Origin: Ciona savignyi
Lineage: Eukaryota > Chordata > Ascidiacea > Phlebobranchia > Cionidae
Direction of reading: 5' to 3'
DNA: 64,000 nt
Assembly: GCA_000149265.1 (NCBI GenBank)
Contig: CH003412.1
Span: forward strand, 3,511,477-3,575,476
Below, one piece after another: positions 1-10,388 of the stretch (the stretch's first letter is position 1; each line of letters begins with the position of its first letter). A program made the position numbers and the translations under genes. The notes under the pieces were generated by a model that did not search any database, was not told the origin of the DNA, and saw nothing but the letters and a program-made list of their open reading frames with translations.

Positions 1-152
1 AAAAATAAAAAAAATTGGTAAAATAGGATTGATAACTAAGTCAAAGCTTACATGACAAGGAAGGTCCAGTTTTTGAGTTTATACCATTTTATGTTTGTTT
101 ACTGCCGAACATTGATCATAATGTTGATCAAGCGCTATTTTTTCCAGTTTGG

Positions 153-226
153 ATAGGATGGCTTATTTGTGTTTATCCCAGTAACTAAAAAAACGCAAGG
201 TGGTGTTATCACACGGCCAATCTAAG
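153..226 (-). repeat. SINE fragment, truncated by the adjacent MITE
   Basis: Degenerate match to the tail end of the common SINE of this window (ggatagga, tgtttatccc, gttatcacacgg, caat). It stops where the 229-1180 element begins, so the MITE may have inserted into it; no continuation is recognisable after 1182. Confidence 0.55.
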
Positions 227-228
227 TA

Positions 229-1180
229 GGGGAAAAGTGGGTAAAATGGGCCACGTGGGTAAAATGGGCCCCCTCCAATTTTCAATATATTTTAAAGAAT
301 AAAAATTTGCTGCAAAAACCAGTGTCAGTATATCAAATTATGGAATCTCCAAACCGAAGTTTGAGCGTGAAATCGACAAACTCAATGTTTTCTGTAGCTA
401 TTTCGGTTTGAGAAGGTCTGAATCTAAATTTGCAATTTTTGTTTTCTGCTAATAAATAATAGAAAAGATCAAATACTAAAATAAATTTTACTGTAGTTAA
501 ATAGAACTATATAGCCTAGACCTACTTTTACTGGTAGAAATTAAACTTCTTTTTTTAAATTTTTTTTATAGAGATTTTAAGTCGTATGTTGGCACCTGTC
601 TAATATGGGCCCCCTGTGTTCATTTGGTAACTAACGGGGCTAGACTTAGCATTAACAGTACTAAAGGGCTAGACTTAGCACTAACAGTCATATTATGTGT
701 TTCACAATAAACTAAACGGGTTTTCTAAATGCTATTAATAACATGAATTGATAGTTATGCTTCCACTAAAGTAGCAAGGTGTTATTGCATTAGTATACTA
801 GTAACTGGGTATTAAATAAAAAGTAATTGCTGTAATCCAAAGTGTTAAATTAAAAAAAAAAAAACTACATCATAAAAAGAAAAGTAATAACATTGTTTAT
901 AATGGAAGCAAATATGGATACTGTTATCTGGCGAAATGTTAATGTCGAAAACGGGCCGGGGGCCCATTTTAGACTGCACCCTTGTCTAAAATGGGCCACT
1001 AACGAAATATTTTTTTTTGTTGATAAAATATATTTAACAAAAATTATTAGAAAGTTAACATGTTATGTGTAAAGACTTTGGTATTAGGTGACACCACATG
1101 AAAAACTTAAGTCCAGCAGGCTTTATATCAGTAAAAAATCCGATTTGCAACTAAAGGGCCCATTTTACCCACTCTTCCCC
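229..1180. mobile_element. Non-autonomous TA-flanked DNA transposon (MITE), copy 1
   Basis: A 952-bp element with terminal inverted repeats of about 25 bp (aggggaaaagtgggtaaaat at the left; its near complement ending in cttcccc at the right), flanked by TA at 227-228 and 1181-1182. A closely similar copy in the same orientation lies at 62931-63883. The motif taaaatgggcc and its complement recur inside, near both ends and in the middle. No coding capacity is seen. TA flanks fit Tc1/mariner-type cut-and-paste elements, but the superfamily is inference. Confidence 0.8.
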
Positions 1181-1196
1181 TATGACTTTAAAAACC

Positions 1197-1545
1197 GTGT
1201 CGGCGAATGGTTAGCGCGACCGATACATGTAAATAACCTTTTTCTAGATATTCGGCCGTTCGGCTGCTGCCGGTCCACACATTGTTCTGTTGTACACTTT
1301 TTTCCCGTACTGTTGTGTCGTAAAAAAATGAAAAAAAAACAAAAAAACTTCAGGAACTACCAGACATAATGAGTTTTGTTCTAAACAATGAAAAGAAATA
1401 GATTAAGGGAAATGTATTTCTTTGTTTTAATTTGTTCTTACAGAAAAAAAAAACGTGTCGGCGAATGGTTAGCGCGACCGATATAAAAACGGTCCCAAGT
1501 GACGAGCCCTTCATGAGTTCGAAACTTAACTCGGTTAAAAAACCC
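1197..1545 (+). repeat. tRNA-derived SINE head of a second family, plus a truncated copy
   Basis: The 30-bp unit starting cgtgtcggcgaatggttagc occurs at 1197-1226 and 1454-1483. After the second copy an A-box-like tggttagcgcg is followed about 45 bp later by a B-box-like gagttcgaaac (1515-1525), the spacing of a tRNA-derived polymerase III promoter. It differs from the main SINE of the window. Family not identified. Confidence 0.5.
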
Positions 1546-1719
1546 AACGATGATTTACGGTCGTTCATATATTGACTTACATACAAAAAAACGATCATTG
1601 GTTTGAAATTTACCCCGGTAAAAAATCACCAATTATGTAGATGTTTTGGTGGTCTTCAAACCATTCTCCTTTATGTTCAAACCATTCTCCCACACGACCG
1701 TACAGCAAAGGTGCACATT

Positions 1720-1865
1720 TCGAATCTGGCCGCTAATTGGTGCTGTAACACACTTAGCGAACATTGCGTGAGTCCAGCGGATTAAGGGATTTTACTTGGT
1801 TAGGGTAATGTCTTTAATCATACACAAAATACAGCAATAGTTTCGGTAATCCGACGGTGGATGTC
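1720..1865 (+). repeat. Main-family SINE fragment, sense orientation
   Basis: Diverged copy of the middle of the common SINE: acttagcgaacattgcg, gtccagcggattaaggg, atacacaaaatacagcaata and gtaatccgacggtgg appear in the same order as in better copies (for example 40265-40575). The tRNA-like head is not recognisable. Confidence 0.55.
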
Positions 1866-2352
1866 TTTATCGTCTTAATACATATATTTTTCCTTCGCAA
1901 TTAAAATTCGTCACAATTAGTAGCCTATTGTAAACTTTTTCATTTGTCGTCACAAACAGCATTGTAAACAGTTTTTATCATTTTAGAACTGCAAACAGAT
2001 GAGAATGCAGAAAATATTTTAAAATATACTTCTCTGTTAAAAAGTCAACAATATCGGTAGGCCTATATGTCGTCTCTTTTAAAAAAGTGGAGAATACCTT
2101 TATACGAAGATCTAGCGCCAGTCGTAGATAGAAATTGTTATTAACTGTACGTACAGTTGCTAATCTTAAAAACTCTATAAATATAAACTATACGTTTATG
2201 TACATACACTCATAGACAATCAGTTTATACAGGTTAAATTAAAGAGATAATAATGCATTTGGGGTTGACGCAGGAGAAACATGTTACATCTGTTTATTAT
2301 CCACTAGGCAAGTAATTTCAACGGACACGGTGCATATAGTGTACCTAGTGTG
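1866..2352. other. Non-coding stretch, nothing recognised
   Basis: AT-rich sequence without a convincing ORF, RNA gene or repeat. Confidence 0.5.
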
Positions 2353-3685
2353 AACCTGCAAAAATCTCCACACTAAAAAATACAACGACCTAACAAAAAA
2401 CACGTCCAAGCAACAGGGAAGAACAGTCTATCAAAAGAACTACAGTGATGAAATTCTTCAAGTGATGAGCATGGCCCAGGCGCACCCATTCATTCGGACA
2501 GTAAGTAATCCACAGTAAAAATGAGCAGGTTTCAATCATATTGTTCACGGATACACAAATTCAGGACATTGGACGGTTTTGCGCTACTGGAAATACAGTG
2601 CTATATATAGACAAGACATACAATCTTGGAAAAGTTTATGCAACCACCACAGTCTATACCAGGGGTGGCCAAACTGCGGCTCTCGGCTCTTTAATGAATT
2701 AGCATTGATAAATTAGACATGCATTTTTCCGGCCTTGACGAGTTGTTTGACCACTTTGAAAACTGTCAGATTGAAGCTGTACGTCAGGGCTGACCTAGTT
2801 TCACGTCTTGGTTACCGCTATACCAATAATTGCAAAAACAGTTTAGCCAAGAAATGTTGTTGAGGAATAATTGCAAAAAGAGAAAGTATGAAGAGGAGAA
2901 TAGAATTTTAAACAGAGTGGGCGAAAGAGTTTGAATTTGCTGATAAAGCAGGTCTGGCCACCCCTGGTGTATAAAAAACGCTAATATTCCTTGGGCCAGT
3001 TTATTTGCATTCCCGGTCAAATGCAAAAACTTTTCTTAATTTTTTTAAGTGTCTTAAATATTCAAATAACAGACTTTAGTATACTAGTTGCCTGTACAAG
3101 CAACGATTAAATAGTCTTTTAAATTCAAAGCACGCAGTGCCGGGTTAATTATTAACAAATAAAAAAGGCACCAGCAGCGATGTCGTCACCAGAAGTTTCA
3201 CCCCCGCGGCGGTTTTCCACGGAAGAAAGTTTACACACACCAAAAGGACACGTTGCTCAATTTTACATAAAAGCTGCCCAAAAGGCTTGCAGCCATGGGT
3301 AGTAATTGGTTGGTTACAAGTAAGCGCAATCTGCCTCGTGTGATATATTGGAAGTGACCGGTATTTTGCAGTTAATTATTCTTGTGTCATGTGGTTTGAT
3401 ATTACTTTTTTATGTACAGAAGTGAAGTTCTCATATTTTAAACAGCGCATTTTTAGCAATAATTTAATTCAGAAGATAAGTACAAGTCTAAGCTGAACGA
3501 GCGGTCTGGTATTGCTGGAACTGCGTGTTTTTGTAAGTCCTGTTATGCTACGTCTGGTTTGGTAGGCGCCATGAAGAGAGGTAACACATACTTGTGTAAA
3601 TTATTTTACAGTAAACAGACAGTCGCTCGCTAAACAGATGCTAAATGAAGCACTATATATCATGTGTGATATTAAACCAAAATAG
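2353..3685 (+). CDS. Doubtful small multi-exon gene
   Basis: Unrecognised protein. Four open segments join in phase: 2353-2501 (before a consensus gtaagt; frame reads KKYNDLTKNT ... AHPFIRT), 3274-3319 (KRLAAMGSNWLVT), 3473-3532 (DKYKSKLNERSGIAGTACF) and 3612-3685 (ending CDIKPK, stop at 3683). The first segment has no start codon in frame, so the gene may instead begin at the ATG at 3295, giving about 52 residues with a good Kozak context. An overlapping 40-codon ORF, 3180-3302 (MSSPEVSPPRRF ...), is in another frame and could be a uORF or a competing first exon. A MITE sits in the first putative intron. Seen: splice-like sites and phases. Inferred: that it is a gene. Confidence 0.3.
2660..2966. 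mobile_element. hAT-like MITE
   Basis: A 307-bp element bounded by caggggtggccaaactg and its near complement ending ggccacccctg, a common hAT terminus. The 8-bp flanks gtctatac and gtgtataa agree at 6 of 8 positions, as expected for an old target-site duplication. No ORF. Confidence 0.75.
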
Positions 3686-4017
3686 CTATAGTAGCAAATA
3701 CCCATATTAATTTGAAAGTACAGTATGTGAGTGCAGTTGATTAATGAAGCTTGTGACGTCATTCTTTCCGATTCGACGCTCAAGCAAACTCTCGCCTTTC
3801 TTGCTTGTTGATGTTTGTTTCTCGCGGTATTGTGAAACGTGCTACATTATGGCGGATACCCAAGTAGTTAAAGTATACATAGAGTAGATACCTACAAGTT
3901 TGCAAAGACAGTGTTTTATTATAAGATTTCTACAATTATAAACTTATTTTAAAATGGTAATTCGATTTGTGAAAATCAGTATTTTTTTAAACAAAAGGTA
4001 TTAAGTAGATAAATATA

Positions 4018-5020
4018 ATGTATATTTTTGTAAGTTTTCTGTGTCTCCTTACTGGCGGTATGTGTCAAATGGGTACTCCCACTGCAAAGCAAAACAGCGA
4101 CAACTCCGGAACGATAAGCATGGGGCCTCCTGATCTAAGCGATGAAGAGTCTCAGGCCAATTTTATGCCACTGCACTTGCGTTGTGAAGCGTGTATGGGG
4201 ATTGCTGGACGCTTTGCTTCTACCCTGAAGGTTTGTGCTAATACATATTTATAACTTTAGAATATTCAACAATGGATACCACCTAAGTACAAAGATAGAC
4301 CTACATTTATATTTTTGTTGGTGGTAAAATAATTATTCCGTAATACCTATTGCTTGCTCTTACAGAAAAACATTGACAAAGATAAAGCTGTAAAATCAGG
4401 CAAGAAAAATCTAAGTGAAGAAAAGCTAATCGACATTTTCGAAGAGATCTGCGCCGACACAGAATGGAACAACTTTGGAATTAAAGAAGTCGACGGAAGA
4501 AAAAGGATCAGTTACCCAGGTGGCGATGTGTCAGAGGTGCCTGGGATCATGCAAGGCGGAGGTATCTGGCCAAGACGGTAAGTTGATAATAATGCAATCA
4601 CGATCTTGGTAAGAAAATGGAAGACCATTTGTTTGAAAAGTTGTTCACATACTTTACAAATCCTACCTTGGAATACGCGTGCAATATACTTAGTATGGGC
4701 GTCGCATATGCTCTTTGTTTTACGTTGAGATTTTAATATTATATACACAGTACGTGTTTACTTTCTATTGCAATGCGTCGTTCTGACTTGCATAAATTGT
4801 ATAGTAGAAACTAGCAACAATTATTTATTACTTTTATTGTTTCCTTTCCAGGTTTTCAGACATGTGTCACGCGTACATCGGGGAATACGACGAGTATAAA
4901 CTGTACAGGACTTACGTAAAAAAGGATACCAAGGGTTTGCAAAAACTCTTATGTTCTGATATTTGCGGTTCTTCTAAAACAGTACACAAGAAGAAAAAGC
5001 CAAAGAAAACTGAACTTTAG
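4018..5020 (+). CDS. mzb1: MZB1 / pERp1-like ER protein
   Basis: Three exons, 4018-4230, 4366-4577 and 4852-5020, join in phase to 197 residues. The N-terminus (YIFVSFLCLLTGGMC) is a signal peptide. Saposin-like cysteines follow: HLRCEAC (residues ~53-60), EEICAD, FSDMCHAYIGEY and LLCSDIC. The stretch around NNFGIKEVDGRKRI and GGGIWPRRFS matches vertebrate MZB1 better than the canopy proteins CNPY1-4, as judged from memory of those families. The C-terminus KKTEL ends in KTEL, a KDEL-type ER-retrieval signal, so it should act in the ER lumen. In vertebrates MZB1 assists immunoglobulin assembly and calcium handling; tunicates lack immunoglobulins, so the client here is unknown. The start is the first ATG of the open frame and gives the signal peptide. 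Confidence 0.88.
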
Positions 5021-5197
5021 AAAGTGTCCACAAATTTGTATTGGCGAAATTCGAGAGCTATACGTAATTATGACGTCATATAATCCATTTTCTATTGCTT
5101 CAATCGTCTTCCATGTTTTGATACGGCGCAGATAAACGTGAGAAAGTTTTCAAGTACGCAATTCTGAAAAACAGGTTTTACCTATACTGGTTGGTGC

Positions 5198-5203
5198 AAT
5201 AAA
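5198..5203 (+). terminator. Polyadenylation signal of the MZB1-like gene
   Basis: Canonical aataaa 178 bp after the stop codon at 5020; a further aataaa-like site lies near 5321. Confidence 0.5.
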
Positions 5204-5480
5204 CCGTTGATAATGGTAGTATGCAGCTGTTAGATTCTCATCTGAAATTCCGAAACCATTTGTTTACCAAGAACACACGTTTAAAACCGGTTTGTTTGAG
5301 TTAAAGTTGCGCTTTGATAAAATAAAAGTGAAAACATACTATGCGTCTATTTAGTGAAGTTACTCGTGTATAACTCTGCTTATTTAGTCACCTTATCAAA
5401 AATACTAAAAAAATACAATATTGCATTAGGCTTCGCATTTGCTTATGTAATCAGTGTAACTTTGGTGTTTTTCCTTAATT

Positions 5481-8400
5481 TCAGAAACTGTATTTAAAGT
5501 TTATAGCCTGCCTACTCATAATATCAATGCAAACAAAACTTAAATTTAACTTTACCTGAAAAAAGCAAGAAGTAATATAGCAATGCAGGCACCGACGATA
5601 AATACTGCTCCGCGAAAACTGGCCACTGTCGCCGAGTATATTCCATTGAAAATAAAGGAAGCAATCAGCAGTGACAGGTTCTGAATGGATGCAGTTGTCG
5701 CAAATACCGCACCTTGTTCGTCGTGGTTGACCATTCGCGACAGCATACTACGCAGAACAGTGGCGGGTATTGTATACAAACAACCCAGTGAAAGGCCTAT
5801 GGATTTTTTTCTTATTTATATATATAATAAGAGAATGTCGATTCTTTTGACGGGATTTATAAAATAAAATACAGTCATTATTAAAGAAGCTAGAACGTCA
5901 GTTCTTATTAACGGGTATTATTATTCCACTTTGTGCAAGGTCGTAACGCCTCTACCAAATATTGTTATTGCTGTTCGTAATTATACAATAAACCGGATCG
6001 TAAATTTACTATTTATACGAATAAATGCTTTATTACGTAAACAGCACTATAATACAGCCTACCTAAAAATAAGGACCAAGTCATTTCGGACACGGCGAAA
6101 GTTACTAAGTTGCACAGTGATGAAGTCATCCCAACAAAAAAGATCCACCAATCAGAGAGACGTGTATAGAGCAGTTTAAATGTCACCAACCCGAATATAG
6201 AAGTGGACGAGTGAATCATTTGGCCATATCTAAGTAAAATGTACGTCCATTTAGTTTCTATCGCATAAACCAGCTCAGCAAACCCTTTAAAAAGGTAATT
6301 TTTTATTTACAAAAAGAATAATTTTTATTGTATATATCAGCGGTTCACGATCTTTTTGACCTCGTGGCGCACCCGAGACCAATTAAGAAAACAGGCGCAC
6401 TTTGCACATGGAGTCAAAACATTATGCTAATTACTTAAACAATTTAGGAAAAATATGGAAAAATATAAGTTTAATTTGAATAATTTCATAGTTTATGATC
6501 TATGCACCTTATGTCGTAAATTTACGAAATTCAAGTGTGGCGCACCTAGCTAACCCCCGTGGCGCACCATTTGAGAAGCACTGGTATATATTAAACAATA
6601 GTAACACCATTAAAATAATAATTTAATAGATAAAATACACTTGTTTTATATAAAACGCACTACACTATAGCGCCAATAGTTAAATTACGCAAGTTTATCC
6701 GTGCTAGGTGATAAGGATGTTTTTTTTCATTCAATATTTTTTCGATAATCATTGCCAAGTTCCGACGTAGGACACCTTACCCTAGTGATTCCCAAATTTT
6801 TTTCTCTTGTACCTTTTTCAGCTCTCGTATAGTGTGCGTTTCACCTAAGTTATACTATAAACTATAATTCATTGTTGAGCATGTAGATATTTTTAAGCAT
6901 TACAAAAAATGCTGAAATTAGCAAAAGACTCTCACGTACCACCAATAGTGAGTGTACCACAGTTTGGGAACCACTGCCTTACCCGATTAAATATGGTGAC
7001 CAACAAAATGGTTCGCTGAGCTCGTACACTATACTGACGTCATCCAATCCGACGTAAAGCACCATGTGCATGAACAAACACCCAAGAAGGGACAAAAGGT
7101 AACAACTCCTTTCTTTCTCAAATTTAATCATTCTCCATATGTTCAAAAATGGTCTAAGCGTGAACAGGTCTCTGCAAAATACGGATGGATTTATTATTAT
7201 TACCAAAAAACAAAAGCTGCCTATAGTTCTTCTATTAAAATATCATGTTTCTGTTGGCAGATAAAACAGTACTTGGCCTACCTGAAAGTCTGACGTATAC
7301 ATGCTAGTCTGGTAATTTCTCGAGGTTCTTTCAATATAAATACGATGTAGATAAAACCACACAGAGAAAGAACTAAGAGTAACCAAAGGGGTTCTTCAAA
7401 ACCCTAAAACGTGAAGAAGAAGAACCGTTAAAATAAAATATCGCGAATCATAAAATATTTTAAAAAAGGAAAAATTACCTGTGCGCCAATCCAAACTCCG
7501 CCTATGGCTCCAGCTAAGAGTCCAGCGACCCCTAACATGGCTTCGCCCACTGCTATCCTGACTGTCCGGTGCTCGGCTTTGCTCAGATCGGACAGGTAAG
7601 CAAAGCATACTGCTGTCAAACATGGGAAATCTCCGGTCAGCCCACATATCAGCCTAGCTGCCAACAACCACGCCACAGGTAACTCCAAGGATACAACAAC
7701 AATGTACACGGCAATGAGAAATATAAAACCACCAAATACTGAAATAAGAGGCATCCGTCGGCCTACTGCGTCTCCCCATGAAGTGAGCAGGGCCGACATA
7801 AAGAAACTTGGAATGGTACCTGAATGATAAGTAAGTATATTGGGGAGTATAAATTATTGTGTATTTACATTGGGGTTTTATCAAAACATGAGGTTTGTAG
7901 AGTAGAATTATATTTTATTGGGAAACAATATATCATTTCATGTTACGTCAGCAGCTGAGAGGTTGTTGGGTCAACAACAACCGCTGCATAGTCGCCGTTG
8001 TGACCTTGGCCAAGGCATTTGAAGGACTTGAACAGTTTACTTAAAGTCTTAAACAATAAAAAACGTCTCTATCTTATTCCACACAGTGTAATATCTCCAA
8101 TCACTACGTGTTTCTATCCATGGGAATACACAATAATACTCTGTTCTAATTTATCATTTTATTTTCAATAACCTGTAGGCCAATAATTATCTATTGATTT
8201 GCCGTTTATGTCGAGTTTTCACTTTCCTGTAATTAATTATTGTCGTTTTTTCGCTTGACACTCGTCTTACCGAAGAACGGCAGTCTTAACAATACCGAAG
8301 AATGGCAGTCGGCATGACTACTTTATATAAAGCGAAATTGGTTATTTTAAACCTACTACCAGCAGTCAATGTACATAACTTCAATGCTTCAGTCACCTGC

Positions 8401-8637
8401 GACATTCAGGTACAGTATCCATAAACTTGAATCCGACGACACTTTTTCTTTTAGTTCATACATAGGATCCGATTTATTAAACTGGTTACATGTTTTCTCG
8501 AAGTCGCCGTCTAACCCATGACTTTTAGCAACTTGCTGGTAAATATACTGGCTCGACAAAACAGAATACAGATTGATAATAAACATACCACTAAACAATA
8601 ACGGTTCAACCGTTATCATTTTAATCCAATTCTTCAT
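5481..8637 (-). CDS. SLC46-type MFS transporter, copy A
   Basis: Solute carrier family 46 (the folate/thymic-stromal-cotransporter group), a 12-TM plasma or lysosomal membrane transporter; substrate not predictable. Exons on the minus strand: 8397-8637, 7479-7819, 7282-7403, 6983-7171, 6063-6229, 5556-5796 and a tentative last exon 5481-5511; total 443 residues, the usual family length. Family marks: TVEPLLF at the N-terminus, SWGDAVGRR (MFS motif A), ELSEPFCWSPYLIG, TVLRSMLSRMVNHDEQG and FNGIYSATVA. A splice acceptor at 8674-8675 suggests a 36-nt 5' UTR exon part before the ATG. Two hAT MITEs lie in the fourth intron; one duplicated the exon-4 donor. A tandem paralogue lies upstream at 10389-13479. 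Confidence 0.88.
6338..6583. mobile_element. hAT-like MITE in intron 4 of SLC46 copy A
   Basis: A 246-bp element starting cagcggttcacgatc and ending tttgagaagcactg, with gtggcgcac repeated inverted just inside both ends. Perfect 8-bp target-site duplication gtatatat at 6330-6337 and 6584-6591. No ORF. Confidence 0.85.
6783..6976. mobile_element. hAT-like MITE inserted at a splice donor
   Basis: A 194-bp element, tagtgattcccaaa at the left and tttgggaaccactg at the right, with a perfect 8-bp target-site duplication ccttaccc at 6775-6782 and 6977-6984. On the minus strand the duplicated 8-mer is gggtaagg, the exon 4 / intron 4 boundary of SLC46 copy A, so a second potential donor now lies 202 nt downstream. 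Confidence 0.88.
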
Positions 8638-8706
8638 AGGTATTTTTATATAACACCCACAGCGATAGCATACCTGAAAGCAAAACCAAACAAAGCCAGC
8701 ATGCAT

Positions 8707-9149
8707 GAAAAACTTACTGGTTAATTATTAAGAGTCGCAAATATAATTGTTTGTATTTTGCAATGGCAACATTTGTAATAAAATTTGTAAATTAAGATAC
8801 ACTTTTAAAACACTTCGGCAAAATTAAAAAAAAAATTACTATAAATTTATTCTATTTGTTGTGGATAAAATAGAATAATTTTTAGAAATTGTGCTAAGAC
8901 ATAAAATGTAATGCTAAATCTGGTACAGGCTATTAGGTTAAAAATGTTCTAAAATTTTCTCTGTATTTAAGTGCAATTTATTAAATATTATGTAAAAACT
9001 TGAAATGTGAAGATTGTGTATCATGCATTCTCCTCAACGGGAGAATATTCCATTGTCATTTTATTTTGAAGTTGTTGCTTTGTCTTTTGAAACACGGCAC
9101 TGTAACACAAAACATTAATTATTCAGTGGATCATTTCAATTGGTAACAT
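8707..9149. other. Intergenic, nothing recognised
   Basis: Short AT-rich stretch between the two SLC46 genes, upstream of copy A; no motif I can name. Confidence 0.4.
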
Positions 9150-9401
9150 AATTGATGGTCTGCAGATAGCTGAAAAGTTGCAGTATTAAAACCAGCTGCT
9201 AGCTAGTCAGTGTTGTCCTTTGGCAAGGCACTAAGCAGACATCACCCAAACTTATTAGGATAGGATAGTCCTAGATAGAATATTTATGCTTATTCCCAAA
9301 AACGTGAAAACACAATGGGCGTTATTACACAGATAATCATCAAATTATCTTGTGCCAACCGTTAGGTTCCTGGAGCTATTACAGTTTGTTGTATGTATAA
9401 T
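9150..9401. repeat. Two SINE fragments abutting the assembly gap
   Basis: 9150-9245 is a sense fragment (agctagtcag, ggcaaggcactaagcagaca). From about 9258 a copy in the opposite orientation begins (aggataggatag ... ggagctattacagtttgttg) and runs into the N-run. Repeats at the edge probably caused the gap. Confidence 0.6.
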
Positions 9402-10213
9402 NNNNNNNNNNNNNNNNNNNNNNNNNNNNNNNNNNNNNNNNNNNNNNNNNNNNNNNNNNNNNNNNNNNNNNNNNNNNNNNNNNNNNNNNNNNNNNNNNNN
9501 NNNNNNNNNNNNNNNNNNNNNNNNNNNNNNNNNNNNNNNNNNNNNNNNNNNNNNNNNNNNNNNNNNNNNNNNNNNNNNNNNNNNNNNNNNNNNNNNNNNN
9601 NNNNNNNNNNNNNNNNNNNNNNNNNNNNNNNNNNNNNNNNNNNNNNNNNNNNNNNNNNNNNNNNNNNNNNNNNNNNNNNNNNNNNNNNNNNNNNNNNNNN
9701 NNNNNNNNNNNNNNNNNNNNNNNNNNNNNNNNNNNNNNNNNNNNNNNNNNNNNNNNNNNNNNNNNNNNNNNNNNNNNNNNNNNNNNNNNNNNNNNNNNNN
9801 NNNNNNNNNNNNNNNNNNNNNNNNNNNNNNNNNNNNNNNNNNNNNNNNNNNNNNNNNNNNNNNNNNNNNNNNNNNNNNNNNNNNNNNNNNNNNNNNNNNN
9901 NNNNNNNNNNNNNNNNNNNNNNNNNNNNNNNNNNNNNNNNNNNNNNNNNNNNNNNNNNNNNNNNNNNNNNNNNNNNNNNNNNNNNNNNNNNNNNNNNNNN
10001 NNNNNNNNNNNNNNNNNNNNNNNNNNNNNNNNNNNNNNNNNNNNNNNNNNNNNNNNNNNNNNNNNNNNNNNNNNNNNNNNNNNNNNNNNNNNNNNNNNNN
10101 NNNNNNNNNNNNNNNNNNNNNNNNNNNNNNNNNNNNNNNNNNNNNNNNNNNNNNNNNNNNNNNNNNNNNNNNNNNNNNNNNNNNNNNNNNNNNNNNNNNN
10201 NNNNNNNNNNNNN
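9402..10213. other. Assembly gap (N-run)
   Basis: All bases are N. Long open frames across this interval are artefacts. The last exon of SLC46 copy B may be hidden here. Confidence 0.99.
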
Positions 10214-10388
10214 ATCAGACTCGACACACACAATCTGACAATGACAATTTTATTGGTGTGACATTTTATTTTGTCTTTCATTGTCCCAACCCTTGTAAAC
10301 AGACTTTACTGTTAAAGCTTGGTCACATGGATTAAAGACAAAAATCAAATTGTATAGGCTAAAAAATGTGTAATGCTGCAAAGATTAC

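Noticed and set aside
9352-10335. Several ~300-codon frames across 9352-10335
   Set aside because: They exist only because the N-run contains no stop codons.
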